Shown: positions 27,040 to 37,252, counted from the first letter of the stretch. The stretch is DNA of 64,000 nucleotides from Casimicrobiaceae bacterium (GCA_026646885.1 JAPKHK010000001.1:310001-374000), one strand, 5' to 3'. The notes: a model not told the origin generated them from the letters alone. Made by a program: numbers and translations.

Positions 27040-28191
27040 CTAGTGCGGCAGAAGTTCCCGCAAGGCGGCCAGTACCTGCTGAACGTTTTCCTCGCGGGCC
27101 GAATAGCCCATCAAGCCGATGCGCCAGATCTTGCCGGCCAGCGGCCCCAGTCCTGCGCCGATTTCTATGCCAAAGTCTTGAAGGAGGCTGCGACGCAAGG
27201 CCGCTTCGTCGATGCCGTGGGGAACCCTTAGCGCGTTTAGCTGAGGTAAACGATAGGCGGGTTCAACCAGGAACTCGAGCCCGATTGCGCGAACGCCTTC
27301 GGCCAGCAGCTCGTGCATGCGCCGATGGCGAGCCCAAGCCCCGGGTAGGCTTTCCTCGGAGAGCAGGCGTAGGCTTTCATGCAGCGCAAAAAGGCTGTTG
27401 TTCGGGGCGGTGTGGTGGTAGGTACGGGTGGTTTCGCCCCAATAACCGAGGATCAGATTCAGGTCCATGAACCAGCTCTGCACCTTCGTTCTGCGTGCCT
27501 GGACACTCTCGATTGCGCGCGCGCTGAAGGTGATCGGCGCCAGCCCCGGAACGCACGAGAGACACTTCTGGCTTCCGGAATACACGGCATCGGCGCCCCA
27601 GGCGTCCACTAGTACCGGTGTGCCGCCGAGGGAAGTGACGCAATCGACGATGCTGAGGCAGCCGGCGTCCCGCGCCAGCGCGCACAGCGTCGCGGCGTCG
27701 GAAGCGACTCCAGTGGAGGTTTCCGCGTGCACAAAGGCAATGGCTTTGACGCCCGGATTGGCGTCAAGCGCGGTCGTGAGCTTCTCGGGAGAAACGGGCT
27801 TGCCCCAATCATCCTCTACCACGATCGCAGTGCCGCCGGCGCGCTGAACGTTTTCGATCATTCGGCCACCAAAAACGCCGTTGCGGCAAACGATGACCTT
27901 GTCGCCGGCTTCCACCAGATTGACAAAGCACATCTCCATGCCCACTGAGCCGGGGCCTGAAGCGGCAAACGTCACTGGGTTGGCCGTCTGGAAAGCGTAG
28001 CGCAGGAGAGCCTTCAATTCTTCCATCATGGTGACGAAGGCGGGATCGAGGTAGCCGATCGTTGGCCAGCCCGTCGCGGCGAGCACCCTCGGGTCGATTT
28101 CGGAGGGACCGGGTCCAAGCAACCGGCGCTGGGGGGGGACGAAGCGGGTCAGGCCGGCAGGCGCGGCCAAGAGCGGGATGGAGCTACTCAT
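27040..28191 (-). CDS. Class V aminotransferase (alanine/serine-glyoxylate or serine-pyruvate type)
   Basis: This PLP enzyme has 383 residues from ATG 28191; 13 upstream codons are open but proline-rich. The N-terminal LLGPGPSEIDPRVL is typical of the AGXT/serine-glyoxylate family, GPGSVGMEM binds the cofactor phosphate, VHAETSTGV and DCVTSLGG hold the cofactor, and SGSQKCLSCVPG contains the Schiff-base lysine. Such enzymes transaminate glyoxylate with alanine or serine, in photorespiration-like salvage or the serine cycle. No neighbouring genes define the pathway here, so the exact substrate is open. Confidence 0.9.
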   Translation of the reverse strand: MSSSIPLLAAPAGLTRFVPPQRRLLGPGPSEIDPRVLAATGWPTIGYLDPAFVTMMEELKALLRYAFQTANPVTFAASGPGSVGMEMCFVNLVEAGDKVIVCRNGVFGGRMIENVQRAGGTAIVVEDDWGKPVSPEKLTTALDANPGVKAIAFVHAETSTGVASDAATLCALARDAGCLSIVDCVTSLGGTPVLVDAWGADAVYSGSQKCLSCVPGLAPITFSARAIESVQARRTKVQSWFMDLNLILGYWGETTRTYHHTAPNNSLFALHESLRLLSEESLPGAWARHRRMHELLAEGVRAIGLEFLVEPAYRLPQLNALRVPHGIDEAALRRSLLQDFGIEIGAGLGPLAGKIWRIGLMGYSAREENVQQVLAALRELLPH

Positions 28192-28315
28192 TGGACAAGG
28201 CGGAATGTGTGAAGGGGGGGGAATAGACACCGTATTCTACCAGGACCCGCTGCCGCGGCCGCGTGCGTATCTGCTAGCATGCACCCCCTGACCCGCACTG
28301 ATTCTGGAGAGGCAT

Positions 28316-30079
28316 TTGCGAGCAGTCTGGCGGCTTGGACGATCGATCCTGGGGCATTGCGGCGCGGCCTTCTTGTGCGCCGGTTTGGTTGCACCGGGGG
28401 CGGCTCGGGGCCAAGCACCGGAGCGCCCATCGGGCTGGATCAACAAGGCCCCGGTGACTGCGCAGCGCTACATGGTCGCAGCCGCCCACCCTCTGGCGGC
28501 CGACGCAGGGGAGATGATGCTGCGCGCGGGGGGTTCCGCGGTCGATGCCGCCATTGCCGTCCAGCTGGTGCTGAATCTCGTTGAGCCGCAGTCTTCGGGT
28601 ATCGGCGGTGGCGCCTTTCTACTGCATCACGAGGCCAAATCCGGGAGGCTACTGGCCTATGATGGGCGCGAAACCGCGCCCGCCACGGCACGACCTGAAC
28701 GATTCGTCGACTCTGACGGGCACCCGCTGCGGTTTGCCGACGCGGTGGTCGGCGGGCGATCGGTAGGGGTGCCCGGCACGCTGCGCCTATTGGAGCTCGC
28801 GCACCGACGGCACGGCCGCTTACCCTGGGCGCAATTGTTCGAGCCAGCCATCAACCTGGCCGAGAACGGATTCAGCATATCGGAGCGTTTGGCCGGCGCA
28901 GTGGCCAGGGATGCCTACCTCGCTCGTGAGCCGGTGGCGAGGGCGTATTTCTACGATGCCGCAGGACGCCCGCGGGCCGCCGGTTCGGTGCTTCGCAATC
29001 CGGAATTCGCGGCGGTTCTGCGGCGGGTGGCTGGCGAGGGTGCGGACGCTTTTTATCATGGCGAAATCGCGCGCGACATCGTTGCGGCAGTACGCGGCCA
29101 TTCGGTAAACCCGGGAGATCTCGACGAGCGCGATCTTGCCGGCTATCGCGCCAAGGTGCGCGCGCCAATATGCGGCGCCTATCGCCGCTACCGCGTATGC
29201 GGCATGCCGCCCCCCAGTTCCGGGGGGATCGGGGTGCTCCAGATGCTCGGCTTGCTCGAACGCTTCGAGCTGCGAAGCGTCCGGCCCGACTCGTTCTTCG
29301 CCGCCCACCTTTTCAGCGAAGCCGGCCGCCTTGCGTATGCCGATCGCAACCGCTACGTGGCCGACCCTGATTTCGTCCCTGTCGTTGCGGGTCTGACCGA
29401 TCCGGAGTACCTTGCACAGCGCTCAGGGCTCATTCGAATCGGCGAGAGCATGGGCGTCGCCCCGCCGGGCGAGCCCAGGGGTAAGGGCTGGACGACTGCT
29501 TTTGCCGAGGGTGACGCACTGGAGTTTCCATCGACCAGCCATGTTTCCATCGTGGATGGGTGGGGCAACGCCGTGGCGCTTACGACCACTATCGAGGATG
29601 GTTTTGGCTCCCGCCTGATGGTGCATGGCTTCCTTCTGAACAATGAGCTGACCGATTTTTCGTTTGTTCCAACCAGGGGAGGACAGCTGATCGCCAATCG
29701 CGTCGAAGGCGGTAAACGCCCCCGCTCCTCGATGGCACCAACCATCGTTTATGATCGCGCTGGGCGGATCAAGCTCATCAGCGGTTCGCCTGGCGGGAGC
29801 GCGATCATCAACTACGTAGCCAAGAGCGTGATTGGCGTTCTTGATTGGCAACTCGATCCGCAAGCGGCGATCGATCTGCCCAACTTCGGCAGCCGCAATG
29901 GCCCAACCGAACTCGAGCGCGGAAGCCGAGCCGAGAAACTGGCGGCGAAACTGAGGGCGATCGGGCACGAAGTGAAGGTGGTAGATTTCAACAGTGGACT
30001 GCACATGATCGTGCGCCGGGGGCAACACTGGATCGGTGGCGCGGATCCGCGCCGCGAGGGAGTCGTGAGGGGTCAGTGA
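28316..30079 (+). CDS. ggt: Gamma-glutamyltransferase (periplasmic)
   Basis: This 587-residue precursor would self-cleave into two subunits. The likely catalytic and processing Thr407 is in PSTSHVSIVDGWGNAV. Substrate motifs SSGIGGGAFLL and PPPSSGGIGVLQML are intact, as is LLNNELTDFSF. The start is TTG 28316 after GGAGAGG, giving a 30-residue export signal (GHCGAAFLCAGLVAPGAARG). It transfers or hydrolyses gamma-glutamyl groups of glutathione and related peptides in the periplasm. The next gene, 4 bp on, encodes a peptide-type binding protein, suggesting linked scavenging. Confidence 0.93.
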   Translation: MRAVWRLGRSILGHCGAAFLCAGLVAPGAARGQAPERPSGWINKAPVTAQRYMVAAAHPLAADAGEMMLRAGGSAVDAAIAVQLVLNLVEPQSSGIGGGAFLLHHEAKSGRLLAYDGRETAPATARPERFVDSDGHPLRFADAVVGGRSVGVPGTLRLLELAHRRHGRLPWAQLFEPAINLAENGFSISERLAGAVARDAYLAREPVARAYFYDAAGRPRAAGSVLRNPEFAAVLRRVAGEGADAFYHGEIARDIVAAVRGHSVNPGDLDERDLAGYRAKVRAPICGAYRRYRVCGMPPPSSGGIGVLQMLGLLERFELRSVRPDSFFAAHLFSEAGRLAYADRNRYVADPDFVPVVAGLTDPEYLAQRSGLIRIGESMGVAPPGEPRGKGWTTAFAEGDALEFPSTSHVSIVDGWGNAVALTTTIEDGFGSRLMVHGFLLNNELTDFSFVPTRGGQLIANRVEGGKRPRSSMAPTIVYDRAGRIKLISGSPGGSAIINYVAKSVIGVLDWQLDPQAAIDLPNFGSRNGPTELERGSRAEKLAAKLRAIGHEVKVVDFNSGLHMIVRRGQHWIGGADPRREGVVRGQ

Positions 30080-30083
30080 GAGT

Positions 30084-31889
30084 ATGATTAAACAGCATGT
30101 CTGGATTTGCGGCCTGGTCGCTCTGCTGGTGGGGGCTGCCCTCGGCGCGGTGAACGCGGGCGCTCAGAACGATGCGCCAAAAACCCTGCGCATCGTATTC
30201 CAGTCGCCGGAGGCGTCACTGGATCCCGCTTCGGTGAGCGATGAGGTTTCGATCAGCATCACCGAGAACATCATCGAGCCCTTGCTGCGCTACGATTACC
30301 TGGCGCGACCGGCCAGGCTCATTCCCAACACAGCGCAGCGGCTGCCCGAAATCTCCCCAGATGGTCTGACCTACACCTTCCAGGTCAAGCGTGGAATCTA
30401 CTTCTCGCCCGACCCCGCGTTCCAAGGCAAGCGCCGCGAGCTGACTGCCGCGGACTATGCGTACAGCATCCGGCGCCATTTCGATCCGAAGTATCGGTCG
30501 CCCTCGCTGTGGCTGTTTGCGGGGAAGATCCTTGGCGCCGATGCGAGCCGTACCGAGGCTCAGCAGAAGGGTCGCTACGATTACGATGCCCCGGTCGCGG
30601 GTTTGCTGACCCCTGACCGGCACACCCTGCGCATTCGGCTCACTCGGGCCGATCGCAATTTCGCGCACGTGTTTGCCATGGCCATTAGTGGTGCCCTCGC
30701 GCACGAAGTGGTGGAGCACTATGGACAGGACATCGGCGGCCACCCGGTAGGGACGGGGCCCTTCGTGCTTGCCGAGTATCGGCGCCAAAACAAAGTAGTC
30801 CTCAAAGCCAATCCGGGTTTCCGAGAACTGCGCCTCGAGGCCGACCCGGGCCAGGATCCGGAGCGCCAGGCTCTGGCCAGTCGGTTGCGGGGCAAGCGCC
30901 TGCCGCTGGTGGGGCGGGTGGAAGTCGCTATCATTGAAGAGCCACAGTCGCGCTGGCTGGCTTTTCTCAACGGCGAAATCGACATATTGCCTCTGCCTCG
31001 AGATCTTGCCGAACTGGCGCACAAGAACGGCAATCTCACGCCGCAACTCGCCAGCAAGGGGGTGCGCTTGCAGGCACATCCAGTGCCCAACGTGTACTTC
31101 TTCTTCTTCAATATGGCGGACCCAGTGGTTGGAGGCTACGACCCAGAGAAGATTGCACTGCGGCGCGCGATCGCGCTGGCCTACGATACCGAAGAGGCGA
31201 TACGGCAACTGTTCAAGGGTGAAGCACTCCCCGCGCGCCAAATCATCCCCCTCGATGTCTATGGACATGACCCCCGCTCGGAACTCGATGCCGGGCGGTT
31301 CAACTCCCAGGAAGCGCGAGCTTTGCTCGATCGCTTTGGCTATAGGGATCGCGATGGTGATGGCTACCGCGAATTGCCCGATGGCAGACCGCTGGTTATA
31401 GAAAGGGCCTCGGTTACTAGCAGCGATGGTCGCCAAGCGGACGAATTCTGGAAGCGCAGCATGGATGCCATAGGCATCAAGCTGAGTGTTCGCAAGGACA
31501 AACTCCCGGAACTCAGAAAACTCCACCGCGCCGGAAAGATTCAACTGATGAGCGAGGGCTGGAATGCGGACTACCCCGATGGCGAGAACTTCATGCAATT
31601 GCTCTACGGGCCCAATGCCGGACAGGAAAACGCCGCGCGCTTCAAATTGCCGGAATTCGACTCCCTGTATGAACAGACGCGCAACCTCCCCGACTCCGCG
31701 GAACGTTTGAGCAAATTCCGCCGCATGACTGAGCTGGTGATCGCCTATGCTCCATGGCGGCTCACGCACCATCTGCAGGAGAAGGATCTGGTGCAGCCCT
31801 GGGTGGAAAACTATCTAAAGCACTCTTTCCAGGCTTCGTCCTGGATTTATGCAGATGTCGACCTCGCCAAGCGCCGGAACCAGCCATGA
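30084..31889 (+). CDS. Peptide/oligopeptide-type ABC substrate-binding protein (family 5)
   Basis: This 601-residue periplasmic solute-binding protein begins with a signal peptide (IKQHVWICGLVALLVGAALG, cut near AGA) and has the family 5 architecture: SLDPASVSDEVSISITENI, PDGLTYTFQVKRGIYFS and the C-terminal EGWNADYPDGENFMQLL. Proteins of this type bind di- or oligopeptides, heme or nickel. No permease or ATPase genes are near, so it is an orphan that must use a transporter encoded elsewhere. It is translationally close to ggt (4-bp gap) and overlaps the methyltransferase gene by 4 bp (ATGA). Confidence 0.92.
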   Translation: MIKQHVWICGLVALLVGAALGAVNAGAQNDAPKTLRIVFQSPEASLDPASVSDEVSISITENIIEPLLRYDYLARPARLIPNTAQRLPEISPDGLTYTFQVKRGIYFSPDPAFQGKRRELTAADYAYSIRRHFDPKYRSPSLWLFAGKILGADASRTEAQQKGRYDYDAPVAGLLTPDRHTLRIRLTRADRNFAHVFAMAISGALAHEVVEHYGQDIGGHPVGTGPFVLAEYRRQNKVVLKANPGFRELRLEADPGQDPERQALASRLRGKRLPLVGRVEVAIIEEPQSRWLAFLNGEIDILPLPRDLAELAHKNGNLTPQLASKGVRLQAHPVPNVYFFFFNMADPVVGGYDPEKIALRRAIALAYDTEEAIRQLFKGEALPARQIIPLDVYGHDPRSELDAGRFNSQEARALLDRFGYRDRDGDGYRELPDGRPLVIERASVTSSDGRQADEFWKRSMDAIGIKLSVRKDKLPELRKLHRAGKIQLMSEGWNADYPDGENFMQLLYGPNAGQENAARFKLPEFDSLYEQTRNLPDSAERLSKFRRMTELVIAYAPWRLTHHLQEKDLVQPWVENYLKHSFQASSWIYADVDLAKRRNQP

Positions 31890-32854
31890 GCCGAGATCCC
31901 GCGGCGCAGCTGGAGGAGTTCGCCAACCGCGTGCGCAAGAACGCCAAACACTGGGGCAGGTGGGCGCGGAGACAGTCAGTGAGCTGTTATCGGGTCTACG
32001 ATCGGGACCTACCGCCTTTTCCGCTGGTCCTGGATTGGTACGAAGGACATGTGCATTTGCAGGAATTGGCAACCGGCTGGAAGCAGACCGAGGACGAGCA
32101 TGATACATGGCTGGACGCGGTGCGCGATGCGGTGGCGGCCGCCTTGCAAATCCCGGTTGCCGCAGTGCACACCGCGCTTCGGCAGCGACAGCACCATAGG
32201 GTCGGCGGCGGGCAATACCAAAGCGGGGGCGGCGGCGAGGATTTCGTGGTGCATGAGGGTGGACTGCTCTTTCTAGTGAATCTGCAGGCACATCTGGACA
32301 CGGGTCTTTTCCTCGATCATCGCCTGACGAGGGCGCGGGTGCGCGATTTGGCCAAAGGGCGGCGGATGCTCAATCTATTCGCCTACACCGGCAGCTTCTC
32401 CGTGTACGCAGCGGCGGGCGGGGCAGCGAGCACGCTGAGTGTCGACATGTCGAATACCTACCTCGTATGGGCAGGCCGCAACCTGCGCCTCAACGGACTG
32501 GAGACACCGCAGCACGCCAGAGTCCGCGCCGACGTTTTCACTTGGCTGCGGGCGGCGGAGGGGGAGGGGAAACGCTTCGATCTGGCTGTGCTGGACCCGC
32601 CGAGCTTCTCCCATTCCAAGAAGATGTTGGGCGTCTTGGACGTGCAGCGCGACCATGTCTGGCTCATCCGCCAGACACTCCGGTTGTTGTCGCCGGGCGG
32701 CTTGCTGCTCTTTTCCACCAACTTGCGCGATTTCGCGCTTGATGAGGGCATTGCCGGGCACAAGGGCTGCCGCGAAATCACCGCCGAAACCGTGCCCGAG
32801 GATTTTTCCCGCCGACGCCCGCATCGGGCTTGGCTGATAGAAACGCGTGCGTGA
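31886..32854 (+). CDS. RlmK-like class I SAM-dependent 23S rRNA methyltransferase
   Basis: This 322-residue protein starts at ATG 31886, overlapping the stop of the binding protein. The N-terminal FANRVRKNAKHWGRWARR and CYRVYDRDLPPF match the RlmK half of E. coli RlmKL (m7G2069 of 23S rRNA). The SAM fold is visible in LFAYTGSFSVYAAAGGA (motif I), VDMSNTYLVWAGRNL, LAVLDPPSFSHSKKM (catalytic DPPxF) and SPGGLLLFSTN. Here it stands alone, without the RlmL THUMP half. The exact base modified needs proof. Confidence 0.88.
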   Translation: MSRDPAAQLEEFANRVRKNAKHWGRWARRQSVSCYRVYDRDLPPFPLVLDWYEGHVHLQELATGWKQTEDEHDTWLDAVRDAVAAALQIPVAAVHTALRQRQHHRVGGGQYQSGGGGEDFVVHEGGLLFLVNLQAHLDTGLFLDHRLTRARVRDLAKGRRMLNLFAYTGSFSVYAAAGGAASTLSVDMSNTYLVWAGRNLRLNGLETPQHARVRADVFTWLRAAEGEGKRFDLAVLDPPSFSHSKKMLGVLDVQRDHVWLIRQTLRLLSPGGLLLFSTNLRDFALDEGIAGHKGCREITAETVPEDFSRRRPHRAWLIETRA

Positions 32855-32864
32855 GGACCGAGCG

Positions 32865-33470
32865 ATGTGGTCTGAGTTCATTTCCGCTGCCATTCTGATC
32901 ATTTTGGTGACCGATCCCTTTGGCAACGTACCGGTAGCGGTGGGTATCCTTCAGCACGTCGCACCCGAGCGGCGGCTCAGGATCATTCTGCGCGAATGCC
33001 TGATCGCCTACCTCATACTGCTTTTGTTTATGGTGGGCGGGAAGTCATTTCTGGATATCATGCGGCTTTCCGAGGTATCGCTATCCATTGCCGGGGGTGT
33101 GATTCTCTTTCTCATCGCGCTGCGCATGGTGTTTCCAAGTGCCGAAGGCGTTTTTGGCGGACCAGAGGGGGGCGAACCGATGATCGTGCCGCTGGCGATT
33201 CCGGCGATAGCCGGACCATCGGCGTTGGCCACCGTGATGCTGATGGTCTCTCGTGAACCCCACCGTTTGTGGGTGTGGATCGCCGCAGTCAGCTGCGCGA
33301 TGCTCCTTGTGACCGTGGTTTTGGCCAGCGCCGAGCGTATACAGCGAGTCGTCGGCGAGCGTGGCCTGCGGGCGTTCGAACGGCTGATGGGCCTGGTGCT
33401 GACGGCGATGGCAGTAGAGATGCTGCTCGGTGGGATCAGGGAATTCGTTCGACACTTGGCCACGGCCTAG
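32865..33470 (+). CDS. MarC/YhgN family membrane protein
   Basis: This 201-residue protein has six hydrophobic helices and the MarC family signatures ILVTDPFGNVPVAVGIL and VPLAIPAIAGPSALATVMLM. The function of the family is unsettled; early links to multiple antibiotic resistance were not confirmed. The start is ATG 32865 after GTGAGGACC, 10 bp past the methyltransferase stop. It ends the ggt-to-marC run and faces the hemerythrin gene. Confidence 0.9.
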   Translation: MWSEFISAAILIILVTDPFGNVPVAVGILQHVAPERRLRIILRECLIAYLILLLFMVGGKSFLDIMRLSEVSLSIAGGVILFLIALRMVFPSAEGVFGGPEGGEPMIVPLAIPAIAGPSALATVMLMVSREPHRLWVWIAAVSCAMLLVTVVLASAERIQRVVGERGLRAFERLMGLVLTAMAVEMLLGGIREFVRHLATA

Positions 33471-33571
33471 CGCCGTGGAAGTGAATGCCTTGGGGCACCA
33501 GCGGGGCAGTGCCGCGGCCAGTCAGCTGGCCTGAGGCTCCAGCGCTCGCGTCCGTCTTCAGGGGACGACTG

Positions 33572-34117
33572 TCAAGCGCGGTTCGAGCGTGCGTAGAGTG
33601 GATAGAGCAGCGCTTCTTCGCGCTGTATGCGCTGGCTCAGAACCTTCCCGACGGCTTCGAGATCCCGGTCAAAGGTGTCAGCCAGGGCGGGATTGCGACC
33701 AAGGTCGGCATACTTGCCGAGGAACCCGACCACGGCTTGCCCGATACCGTCCATCTCCGCGCGAAAGTCGTGCACCAATGCCTGATTGGCGCGATCGGCC
33801 GCCAGCTCGCGCTCGAGATAGGCGTAGAGGCGCACGCCCTCCATCATCAAATGGGAATTGATGGCAACTCGAAAACGGCCAAGCTCTCGGGCCGCAGCCT
33901 CGATGTCGCCGCTGCGGAAAGTGCTTTGGACGGCTCCAAATGATCCAAGCAGAGCCTGATGATCACGCTTGAGCTTGTCGATCAGGCCTGCGTAATAGCG
34001 GATATCGACCGGCTCGAACTTGGGTAGGGCCGCGTCAGCTGAATTCTGCGGTGAGCTGATCGGCGCTTCCCCTTCTCGGTCCGGTGACTTCTTTCCCCAG
34101 TTGAATAGGCCCAGCAT
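33572..34117 (-). CDS. Hemerythrin-like (HHE) domain protein
   Basis: This 181-residue soluble protein has a disordered 35-residue N-terminus and then a four-helix HHE domain: KRDHQALLGSF (His53), INSHLMMEGVRLYAYLE (His89, Glu93), LVHDFRAEM and REEALLYPLYAR. These residues form a di-iron site in the family, which binds O2 or NO, or repairs stress damage. It lies downstream of the prkA-yeaH-spoVR operon on the same strand. An FNR-type palindrome is found about 190 bp upstream. The ribosome binding site is GAGGGAA. Confidence 0.85.
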   Translation of the reverse strand: MLGLFNWGKKSPDREGEAPISSPQNSADAALPKFEPVDIRYYAGLIDKLKRDHQALLGSFGAVQSTFRSGDIEAAARELGRFRVAINSHLMMEGVRLYAYLERELAADRANQALVHDFRAEMDGIGQAVVGFLGKYADLGRNPALADTFDRDLEAVGKVLSQRIQREEALLYPLYARSNRA

Positions 34118-34306
34118 GAGTTCCCTCTAATCCTTCGATGACGTGAAATTCCGGCGACTTTGGTGCGCACGCCAGTATGCGCGCCGCGCATCGTTCCGCG
34201 GCAAATGCTTGAGTCGATAAATAGCATGGAAGGCGTCCAGCTACAAGCCGTTCGGGCGGGTTGTGTCATCCGTTCCTGCCGCTGGTCGCGATTCAGGGGC
34301 GCCGAA

Positions 34307-34320
34307 TTGACGCTGGTCAA
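34307..34320. promoter_or_regulatory. FNR-type palindrome upstream of the hemerythrin gene
   Basis: TTGAC-GCTG-GTCAA is a perfect inverted repeat with the TTGAY-N4-RTCAA layout of FNR/CRP sites. It lies between the end of spoVR and the hemerythrin gene start. I find no TAnnnT hexamer at the class II distance in the minus direction, so an activating role is uncertain. Confidence 0.5.
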
Positions 34321-34353
34321 ATTAGACCGATGCCTCAGGTAGTGCTGCCTCGG

Positions 34354-35928
34354 TCAGCGCCGATGCTCGCGCTTGTCGTAGGGTTGCTCGTAAGTATGTA
34401 CGACCTTGCCGGCGGGCGAAACCGTTTCCAAACGGACGTTGAAGCGCCAGAGATTGGCGACATGTCGCAGCACGGCTGAGGTGTCGTCGCTGAGCGGCCG
34501 CCGCTCGTATTCGGAGTGCCGCAAGGTCAAGCTGCGGTCGCCGTGGACGTTCACGTCCCAAACCTGGATGTTGGGTTCGCGCGTGCCCAGGTTGTACTGC
34601 GCGGCGAGCCGTTCACGCAGGTCGCGGTATCCAGCATCGTCGTGAATGGTGGTGACTACGAGTTTGTCGTTATGATCATCATCGAGCACCGCAAAGAGTC
34701 TGAAGTCGCGGATGAGCTTGGGAGACAGAAATTGGGCGATGAAGCTTTCGTCCTTGAAATTGCGCATCGCAAAGTCCAGGGCAATCTGCCAGTCGCTTCC
34801 GGCGATATCCGGGAACCACTCGCGATCCTCGGCCGTGGGCGCCTCGCAGATGCGCCGCAGGTCCCGATACATGGCGAATCCCAGTGCGTAGGGATTGATG
34901 CCGTGGTACCAGCGTGCCGTAGCGGGGGGTTGATAGATCACATTGGTATGAGACTGGAGGAACTCCAGCATGAAGGCGTCGGTCAATCGGCCCTCGTCGA
35001 AAAGGCGGTTGAGGATGGTGTAGTGCCAGAAGCACGCCCAACCTTCGTTCATGACCTGGGTTTGTCGCTGTGGATAGAAATACTGCGCGATCTTGCGCAC
35101 GATTCGCACCACCTCTCGCTGCCATGGCGCCAACAAAGGTGCATTCTTCTCGATGAAGTAGAGCAGGTTCTCCTGAGGTTCCGGCGGGAAGCGCTCTGCT
35201 TCGTGCGCGCTTGGCGCTTCGGGGCGCTGTGGCAACGTACGCCATAGCTCATTGACTTGCGATTGCAGGTAGGCCTCGCGCTCGCGCCGGCGGGTTTCTT
35301 CTTGAGCGAGGGATAGCTTTTGCGGGCGCTTGTACCGATCGACCCCGTAGTGCATCAGCGCATGGCATGAATCGAGCAACTCCTCCACGACGTCAACGCC
35401 GTGCCGCTCTTCGCATTCAGTGATATACCGCCGGGCATAGAGCAAATAGTCGATGATCGAGCTGGCATCGGTCCAGGTGCGAAAGAGGTAATTGCCCTTG
35501 AAGAAGGAGTTGTGACCATAAGCCGCGTGTGCGATCACCAGCGCTTGCATCGCCATGGTGTTCTCTTCCATGAGATAGGCGATGCATGGATTGGAATTGA
35601 TGACTATTTCGTAGGCGAGGCCCATCTGCCCGCGCCGGTAGCTCTTCTCCGTGGCGAGGAAGTGCTTGCCGAAGGACCAGTGGTGATAATTGACCGGCAT
35701 GCCCACCGAGGCATAAGCATCAATCATCTGCTCCGCGGTGATGACCTCAAGTTGGTTGGGATAGGTGTCCAGTCGGTAGGCTGCGGCAATGCGATCGATC
35801 TCCCGGTAATACTGCTCGATCAGCTCGAATGTCCAATCCGATGGACAAGGCAGGGCGCTCGGCCGTGCCGCTTCCGGACTATCCTCGGTGGGTGGGGGAG
35901 CCCCGTCTGGGCGGGCAATCTCGTTCAT
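34354..35928 (-). CDS. SpoVR family protein (YcgB type)
   Basis: This 524-residue protein starts at ATG 35928, which overlaps the TGA of the preceding yeaH gene (ATGA). Typical family stretches include [55 protein letters not shown] and [10 protein letters not shown]. Its biochemical activity is not established; the family is tied to sporulation in Bacillus and to stress or stationary phase in Gram-negatives together with PrkA and YeaH. The longer upstream frame is inside yeaH and is not used. Confidence 0.95.
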   Translation of the reverse strand: MNEIARPDGAPPPTEDSPEAARPSALPCPSDWTFELIEQYYREIDRIAAAYRLDTYPNQLEVITAEQMIDAYASVGMPVNYHHWSFGKHFLATEKSYRRGQMGLAYEIVINSNPCIAYLMEENTMAMQALVIAHAAYGHNSFFKGNYLFRTWTDASSIIDYLLYARRYITECEERHGVDVVEELLDSCHALMHYGVDRYKRPQKLSLAQEETRRREREAYLQSQVNELWRTLPQRPEAPSAHEAERFPPEPQENLLYFIEKNAPLLAPWQREVVRIVRKIAQYFYPQRQTQVMNEGWACFWHYTILNRLFDEGRLTDAFMLEFLQSHTNVIYQPPATARWYHGINPYALGFAMYRDLRRICEAPTAEDREWFPDIAGSDWQIALDFAMRNFKDESFIAQFLSPKLIRDFRLFAVLDDDHNDKLVVTTIHDDAGYRDLRERLAAQYNLGTREPNIQVWDVNVHGDRSLTLRHSEYERRPLSDDTSAVLRHVANLWRFNVRLETVSPAGKVVHTYEQPYDKREHRR

Positions 35929-37199
35929 TCGGCGAATTTGTACTGCTTCTTGAACAGTTCGCGGAATACTGGATAGATATCCGATGGTTGGACGATCTTC
36001 TGCATCGCGAAATAGCGGGTGACTGCCTTTACCTTGGCGTATTCCTTCCAGAGATTTTGTTCTGGGCCATCTGTGATCTCGACATAGGCGAAGTATTGCA
36101 CCAGCGGCATCAGCTTGTCTTCGACCCATTCGCGACACACCGGACTATCGCTATCCCAGTTGTCGCCATCGGAAGCCTGGGCGACGTAGATATTCCACTC
36201 CGCGGTCGGATAGCGACGTTCGATTACCTCATGCGCCAACTTGAGCGCCGATGAAACCACCGTGCCTCCCGATTCGCGCGAGTGGAAGAACTCCTCTTCA
36301 TCAACTTCCGCGGCCTGCGTGTGATGGCGTATGAAGACGACCTCGATTTTGTCATAGGCTCGGGTGAGGAAGAGGTAGAGCAGAATGAAGAAGCGCTTGG
36401 CCATGTCTTTCTTGGCTTCGTCCATCGATCCGGAGACATCCATGAGGCAGAGCATCACCGCCTGGTTACTGGGTTTGGGCTGCTTGACGCGGCTGACGTA
36501 GCGCAGGTCGATGGGATCGAGATAGGGAATGGCGAGTATGCGCGAACGTAGGGCATGAATCTCTTCATCGAGGAGGCGCAGTTCCTCGCCGTGGTCGGCG
36601 CGATCCTTGCGCAGGCGCTCGCGTTCTTCCTCGAGGAACTTCAGCCGTTCGATCTTCGAACCGGCCAGAGCAATGCGCCGCCCGATTGCTCCACGCAGTG
36701 AGCGCACGACGTGCAGGTTGGCGGGTGTGCCGTCGACGGTGAACCCGGCGCGCACCGACTTAAATTCTTGGGAGGAAGTGAGATAGGTCTTGACCAGGTT
36801 GGGCAGCTCCAGGTCCTCGAAGAAATAGTTGAGGAATTCATCCTTCGAGATCTCGAAGACAAAATCATCCTCGCCTTCTCCTTCGTTGCTCGCGTGGCCC
36901 TTGCCACTGCCCCCCCCGCCCCCTTGCGGCCGATCGAATTGGTCACCAGGAACATATTCCTCGTTGCCCGGGTGGACGGTTTCCCAAACTCCACCTCTGC
37001 CATGACCAAAAGTCGGTTCGGAGACGTCTCTGGTCGGTATGGAGATCTTCTCGCCCGATTCGATGTCCTTGATGCTTCGGCCCTTGATCGCGCGCTGCAC
37101 GGCATCCTTCACCTGCGCCCGGTAGCGGCGCAAGAAGCGCTCGCGATTGACCGCGCTTTTGTTCTTGCCGTTCAGCCGACGATCGATGAGCTGTTGCAT
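35925..37199 (-). CDS. YeaH/YhbH family (DUF444) von Willebrand A protein
   Basis: This 424-residue protein has a basic N-terminus ([20 protein letters not shown]), a glycine-rich linker near residues 92-102, a coiled-coil around 183-222 and a C-terminal von Willebrand A domain with the metal site DVSGSMD (Asp254-Ser258). It starts at ATG 37199. It is the middle gene of the conserved prkA-yeaH-spoVR trio; in E. coli YeaH works with the YeaG kinase under nitrogen starvation and other stress. It is probably a substrate or scaffold of the kinase. Confidence 0.95.
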   Translation of the reverse strand: MQQLIDRRLNGKNKSAVNRERFLRRYRAQVKDAVQRAIKGRSIKDIESGEKISIPTRDVSEPTFGHGRGGVWETVHPGNEEYVPGDQFDRPQGGGGGSGKGHASNEGEGEDDFVFEISKDEFLNYFFEDLELPNLVKTYLTSSQEFKSVRAGFTVDGTPANLHVVRSLRGAIGRRIALAGSKIERLKFLEEERERLRKDRADHGEELRLLDEEIHALRSRILAIPYLDPIDLRYVSRVKQPKPSNQAVMLCLMDVSGSMDEAKKDMAKRFFILLYLFLTRAYDKIEVVFIRHHTQAAEVDEEEFFHSRESGGTVVSSALKLAHEVIERRYPTAEWNIYVAQASDGDNWDSDSPVCREWVEDKLMPLVQYFAYVEITDGPEQNLWKEYAKVKAVTRYFAMQKIVQPSDIYPVFRELFKKQYKFAE

Positions 37200-37252
37200 G
37201 GCTCCGATTCCATTGCCCTCGCGGTGACGATGAGGCCACCCGCGAGGAGCAG

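Noticed and set aside
30216-31772. 518-codon minus-strand frame
   Set aside because: It is antisense to the peptide-binding protein gene, which has a signal peptide and family motifs. Long antisense frames are expected at this GC content.
32847-32864. GTG start six codons upstream for the MarC gene
   Set aside because: ATG 32865 follows GAGG at good distance and begins directly at the first helix; the upstream codons overlap the methyltransferase stop region.
33516-33531. GGCCAG-TCAG-CTGGCC as terminator between marC and the hemerythrin gene
   Set aside because: A perfect but short stem without a T-tract; too weak to annotate as a terminator.
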